From: an uncultured Collinsella sp.
GTDB lineage: Bacteria > Actinomycetota > Coriobacteriia > Coriobacteriales > Coriobacteriaceae
Direction: 5' to 3'
NCBI GenBank assembly: GCA_900542325.1
Contig: UQMY01000020.1
Coordinates: 1 to 43,873 of the forward strand
DNA length: 43,873 bases
The translations under genes and the position numbers were made by a program. How positions within the stretch are numbered: the stretch's first letter is position 1; every line of letters begins with the position of its first letter. Under the pieces are notes generated by a model that worked only from the letters and a program-made list of their open reading frames with translations, searched no databases and was not told the DNA's origin. Shown here piece by piece: positions 40,835 through 43,873 of the stretch.

Positions 40835-42510
40835 TGAAGGAGCTTTCCGAGGTCCTGCGGGATTGGGAGGCCGTGATCGGCCTGGAGATCCATACCGAGC
40901 TCACCGCACTCGATACCAAGATGTTCTGCAACTGCAAGCTCAGCCACGATGACGAACCCAACGCCAACGTGTGCCCGGTATGCCTGGGCCTGCCCGGTGC
41001 GCTGCCGGTGCCCAACAAGCGCGCCATCGAGAGCATCGTCAAGGCCGGTCTCGCCACCAACTGCGAGATCCAGCGCCACTCGATGTTCTACCGCAAGCAC
41101 TACTTCTATCCCGATATGGCCAAGAACTTCCAGACCACGCAGGGCCCGGTCGCCTTTGCCATGTACGGTCACCTGGACCTGGACGTGACCGGTCGCGGTG
41201 CCGCCGAGCGCCCCGACTGCGCGTTTGGCGAGGCCGAGGCCCAGAGCCTGGCGAGCGCCTCGGCCAATGCCGAGGGCCTGTCCACGTCCATGACGTCGAC
41301 CATGCGCGAAGGCAATCAGCGCGCCGGCCACCTGGCCAGCTATGACGCGTCCAACCTGCAGATGCCCGAGCGTCGCGAGGACGGTTCCTACACGGTGCCC
41401 ATCCGCATCCTGCGCATCCACATGGAGGAGGACGCCGCCAAGATGGTGCACGTGGGCGGTGCCGAGGGTCGCATTACCGCCGCTGCCGAGTCACTCGTCG
41501 ACTACAACCGCTGCGGCACGCCGCTGATTGAGCTCGTCACCGAGCCCGATCTGCGCACGCCCGAGGAAGCGCGCCTGTTTATGGAGAAGCTCCGTCGCAT
41601 CTTTGTGACGCTGGGCATTTCGGACTGCTCCATGGAGAAGGGTTCCATGCGCTGCGACGGCAACGTGTCGCTGCGCCGCCGCGGCGAGACCAAGCTGGGC
41701 ACCAAGACCGAGCTCAAGAACCTCAACTCGTTTAAGAGCCTGCACGACGGCCTTGCCTACGAGATTTGCCGTCAGGCCGAGGTGCTCGAGGAGGGCGGAA
41801 TCATCTATCAGGAGACCCGCCACTGGGAGCCCAGCCGTAAGCGCACCGTGGTTATGCGTGTGAAGGAGACGGCCGACGACTATCGCCTGTTCCCCGATCC
41901 CGATCTGGCGCCGTTCGATCTGGACGACGAGTTCATCGACCGCTGCCGTGGCGAGATTCCCGAGCTGCCCGATGCCAAGCGCGCCCGTTTTGAGACCGAC
42001 TTTGGTATTAAGGCGGCCGATGCCGAGCAGATCGCGGGCGACCCCGAGTTTGCCGAGTTCTTTGAGGCTGCCGCTGCCGGTATGGCTGGCAAGGAGGCCC
42101 AGACGGTCGCAAACCTGCTGGTCAACGAGATGATCGCCTACCTTAAGAGCGCAGGCGTGTCGCTCGCCGAGTCCGGCATCGCGCCGGCTCAGGTAGCAGC
42201 GCTGGCCAAGCTGCTGGTGACCGATGCCATCAGCTCCAACCAGGCGCACGAGGTCTTTGAGGCCATGGCCCAGACCGGTGACGACCCCAACAAGATCGTC
42301 GACGAGCGTGGTATGCGTCAGGTGAGCGATGCCGGTGCGTTGCAGCCGATCGTGGACGAGGTGCTGGCTAACTGTGCCGATCAGGCGCAGCAGTATCGTG
42401 ACGGCAACCAGAAGGTTATCGGCTTTTTGGTGGGCCAGTGCATGAAGGCGAGCCGCGGCAAGGGCAACCCGAAGCTCTTCAACGAGTTGCTGAGAACGTC
42501 GCTCTCGTAA
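40834..42510 (+). CDS. gatB: Asp/Glu-tRNA amidotransferase subunit B with an insertion
   Basis: A 558-residue GatB, which activates the misacylated tRNA with ATP. The N-terminal GLEIHTEL, the zinc-site cysteines (CNCK ... CPVCLGLPGALP), YPDMAKNFQTTQ, RIHMEEDAAK, and GTPLIELVTEPD are all conserved, and the C-terminal YqeY-like tail domain is present. Between residues about 106 and 194 there are roughly 55-60 extra residues compared with standard GatB (rich in Ala, Ser, Glu), which accounts for the long protein. The start overlaps gatA by one base. The insertion lies in the kinase-like cradle region before the conserved RIHMEED. Confidence 0.95.
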   Translation: MKELSEVLRDWEAVIGLEIHTELTALDTKMFCNCKLSHDDEPNANVCPVCLGLPGALPVPNKRAIESIVKAGLATNCEIQRHSMFYRKHYFYPDMAKNFQTTQGPVAFAMYGHLDLDVTGRGAAERPDCAFGEAEAQSLASASANAEGLSTSMTSTMREGNQRAGHLASYDASNLQMPERREDGSYTVPIRILRIHMEEDAAKMVHVGGAEGRITAAAESLVDYNRCGTPLIELVTEPDLRTPEEARLFMEKLRRIFVTLGISDCSMEKGSMRCDGNVSLRRRGETKLGTKTELKNLNSFKSLHDGLAYEICRQAEVLEEGGIIYQETRHWEPSRKRTVVMRVKETADDYRLFPDPDLAPFDLDDEFIDRCRGEIPELPDAKRARFETDFGIKAADAEQIAGDPEFAEFFEAAAAGMAGKEAQTVANLLVNEMIAYLKSAGVSLAESGIAPAQVAALAKLLVTDAISSNQAHEVFEAMAQTGDDPNKIVDERGMRQVSDAGALQPIVDEVLANCADQAQQYRDGNQKVIGFLVGQCMKASRGKGNPKLFNELLRTSLS

Positions 42511-42513
42511 ACG

Positions 42514-42649
42514 GGAACCGAGGGGCCGGGCGCAGGGCCTTGCCTCTCAATTTCGGACAGTCCTGACTCACGACGGAGGCGCCACTGGCGCCTCCTGTTC
42601 GTGCGGAACTCATTGAGAGGCAAGGCCCTGCGCCCGGCCCCTCGGTTCC
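42514..42649. repeat. 136-bp element with perfect 38-bp inverted repeats
   Basis: 42514-42551 (contains GGGGCCGGGCGCAGGGCC) is exactly complementary to 42612-42649. The 60-nt centre holds a second perfect hairpin, GGAGGCGCCA-C-TGGCGCCTCC. It begins 3 bp after the gatB stop. It may end transcription in both directions or be a mobile palindrome. Confidence 0.85.
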
Positions 42650-42698
42650 GTAACGACTCGGCCGTTCGGGTCAGGCGGGGCTGAATGGAATAGAGTGA

Positions 42699-42727
42699 AT
42701 GGGCGCGCCGTTGGCGCGCCCATTTTT
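42699..42727. terminator. Terminator between gatB and the convergent AraC gene
   Basis: ATGGGCGCGCC and GGCGCGCCCAT form a perfect 11-bp stem with a 3-nt loop, followed by five Ts. Confidence 0.88.
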
Positions 42728-42733
42728 GTGCGG

Positions 42734-42759
42734 GTGACAAAGGGGCAGCCCTTTGTCAC
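42734..42759. repeat. GTGACAAAGG palindrome
   Basis: GTGACAAAGG-N6-CCTTTGTCAC, a perfect 10-bp dyad. A related half (CCCTTTGTCAC) lies at 671-681 after the HPr gene. It is probably a further dispersed palindrome. Confidence 0.65.
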
Positions 42760-42815
42760 ATTGCAAATGGTCTTCCCTGCTTGTGGGACTTATGGGCCGT
42801 CCCTTTGTCGCCTCT

Positions 42816-43814
42816 TTATTGATGCTGGGAGCGCCAAGCGGTGGGGGTGGTGCCGGTGTGTTGCTTGAAGGCTTGGGCGAAGGCGGCCTGCTGAGGGTAG
42901 CCTAGACGCTCTGCCACCTGCGCTATCGTGAGCGAGCTATCGGCCAAAAGGTCCTGTGCTCGCTCCATACGGCGTCTGCGAATGTAGGCGCCCAGGGATT
43001 CGCCAGTTTGGGCCTTAAAGGTGGCGCATAGTTTGGAGCGGCTTGTGTAGAGCCTCTCGGCCACTTCGTTGACACCCACACGCCTGCCTTTGTCGAGCGC
43101 GCACTCAATCATCGCCGTCGCTTCCTCGGCAATGGTCACGCTGACGCGTGTGTCTGCCGCCTGCTGCGCCCGCTTGTGGGCCGCGCGCGAACAGGCGAGC
43201 TCCGCGACCATGGTCTCCACGATGCCTTGCATATAGACGTGTCCGCCTACGGTGCGGGCGCGTTCCTCGTTAATCCGACGCAGCGTGTGGCAGATGGCAG
43301 ACGTCGCCTCCTCGTGCCATGGCTCGGCAAACGCCTCAAAGACCCCTGCGAACTCGGTGGGATAGCGGTGCTCCAGTTCGTCAAAATATCCAGGCAAAAA
43401 GAGCACCGAGCGCGAGTGATAGAGCCGCCCTGCAAACAGTGGGCTTAGCTCCTCACCGCAGCTATCTTGGACAAAGCTGCAGATCGCGCTGTTCGGCCAC
43501 GGTCCATGCAGCGGCTTGAGGTTCGCAGGCGTTATGCCGGCTTCGGGCATGCACATGAGCGTGGGCGCGCTGACCTCGCTCACGCACGCGTACGGTTCGG
43601 GCGTGTATTCGGCTAGCTGCATGTTGTGCGTCGGGGTAATGAAATGCTCCATGACGATGCAGGTGGGGGAAAGGGGCATGATCCATGCGCGTCCGTGTGC
43701 CCGATCGTTTGCCACCTCGCCGGTAAAGACGGCGCCCTTGCCGGAAAGCTGCAGACCAAACTGCTCAAACTGCGGTGCGTAGAGCTCGGTTATATCGGTT
43801 GCTGCCCGCCGCAT
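42816..43814 (-). CDS. AraC-family regulator, 5' end abutting an IS
   Basis: A 332-residue regulator whose C-terminal 100 residues are an AraC/XylS double helix-turn-helix (VGVNEVAERLYTSRSKLCATF, then LTIAQVAERLGYPQQAAFAQAF and GTTPTAWR). The N-terminal 220 residues form a sensor domain I do not recognise (FGLQLSGKGAVFTGE, FLPGYFDELEHRYP). The first ATG is at 43814, only 8 bp inside the IS end at 43822, with no clear ribosome site; a TTG at 43820 is also in frame. The native promoter, and perhaps some N-terminal codons, are therefore missing, and it may be expressed from the IS or be silent. A convergent terminator separates it from gatB. Confidence 0.8.
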   Translation of the reverse strand: MRRAATDITELYAPQFEQFGLQLSGKGAVFTGEVANDRAHGRAWIMPLSPTCIVMEHFITPTHNMQLAEYTPEPYACVSEVSAPTLMCMPEAGITPANLKPLHGPWPNSAICSFVQDSCGEELSPLFAGRLYHSRSVLFLPGYFDELEHRYPTEFAGVFEAFAEPWHEEATSAICHTLRRINEERARTVGGHVYMQGIVETMVAELACSRAAHKRAQQAADTRVSVTIAEEATAMIECALDKGRRVGVNEVAERLYTSRSKLCATFKAQTGESLGAYIRRRRMERAQDLLADSSLTIAQVAERLGYPQQAAFAQAFKQHTGTTPTAWRSQHQ

Positions 43815-43821
43815 TTTCAAA

Positions 43822-43873
43822 GGCTCTGTTAGACCAAGGTTGACATAAAAACGATGTCACCGCGAGGCGGTAC
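43822..43873. mobile_element. Partial insertion sequence end (right window edge)
   Basis: It begins GGCTCTGTTAGACC and is the exact inverted counterpart of 1-53 (52 bases shared). It is the end of an IS related to, but different from, the complete element at 23374-24910. The adjoining host bases TTTTCAAA resemble the TTTTTCAA target of the complete IS. Confidence 0.8.

Noticed and set aside
1..43873. The whole window as a composite transposon or prophage
   Set aside because: ligA, glnA, gatCAB and moaA are chromosomal household genes, and there are no phage, integrase or conjugation genes.

Overview
The window is a gene-dense, high-GC chromosomal stretch from a Gram-positive gut actinobacterium. 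Gene styles (FeoA-FeoA-FeoB, glnA followed by a GlnR-like regulator, GatCAB, sortase-anchored pilins, a PTS/6-phospho-beta-glucosidase locus) and the many dispersed palindromic repeats fit the class Coriobacteriia, most likely Collinsella. This is judged from protein family resemblance and composition, not from a database search. Both ends of the window lie inside the same insertion-sequence end (1-53 and 43822-43873, in inverted orientation), so the boundaries are probably where an assembly stopped at a repeated IS.

Layout from left to right: an HPr-like phosphocarrier; ferrous iron uptake (two feoA, feoB, and a small Cys-rich FeoB-associated membrane protein) with DtxR-like operator candidates; an old-yellow-enzyme type Fe-S flavin reductase followed by GntR- and LacI-family regulators; nitrogen assimilation (glnA plus an atypical OmpR-type regulator resembling actinobacterial GlnR, with a matching box at the glnA promoter); a membrane-anchored HtrA protease; ligA; a MATE exporter with its MerR regulator on the minus strand; molybdenum cofactor genes moaA and a moaC-mobB fusion; a histidine-phosphatase; and a beta-glucoside locus (LicT-type antiterminator, PTS EIIBC, GH1 6-phospho-beta-glucosidase). 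The last of these is split by a complete 1537-bp IS1595-like element that carries a solitary RelB/DinJ-type antitoxin. Next come an MFS transporter and a HAD phosphatase, then an AT-rich leader and a pilus locus with three cell-wall-anchored proteins and, about 0.7 kb downstream, a class C sortase. The window closes with gatCAB and a minus-strand AraC-family regulator whose 5' end abuts the terminal IS.

The most striking signal is in the pilus locus. The gene for the large tip-type adhesin is broken by one nucleotide at a run of ten Gs just after its signal peptide. A run of nine would restore a continuous 1149-residue anchored protein, so this looks like a phase-variable (currently OFF) surface adhesin. 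A second theme is the non-coding DNA. At least three short dispersed repeat families recur, one of them almost always just downstream of a stop codon. There are also several unrelated 130-225 bp elements bounded by 25-38 bp inverted repeats.

Confidence is high for the household genes, good for the pilus and IS assignments, and modest for individual regulatory sites, which rest on sequence resemblance alone.
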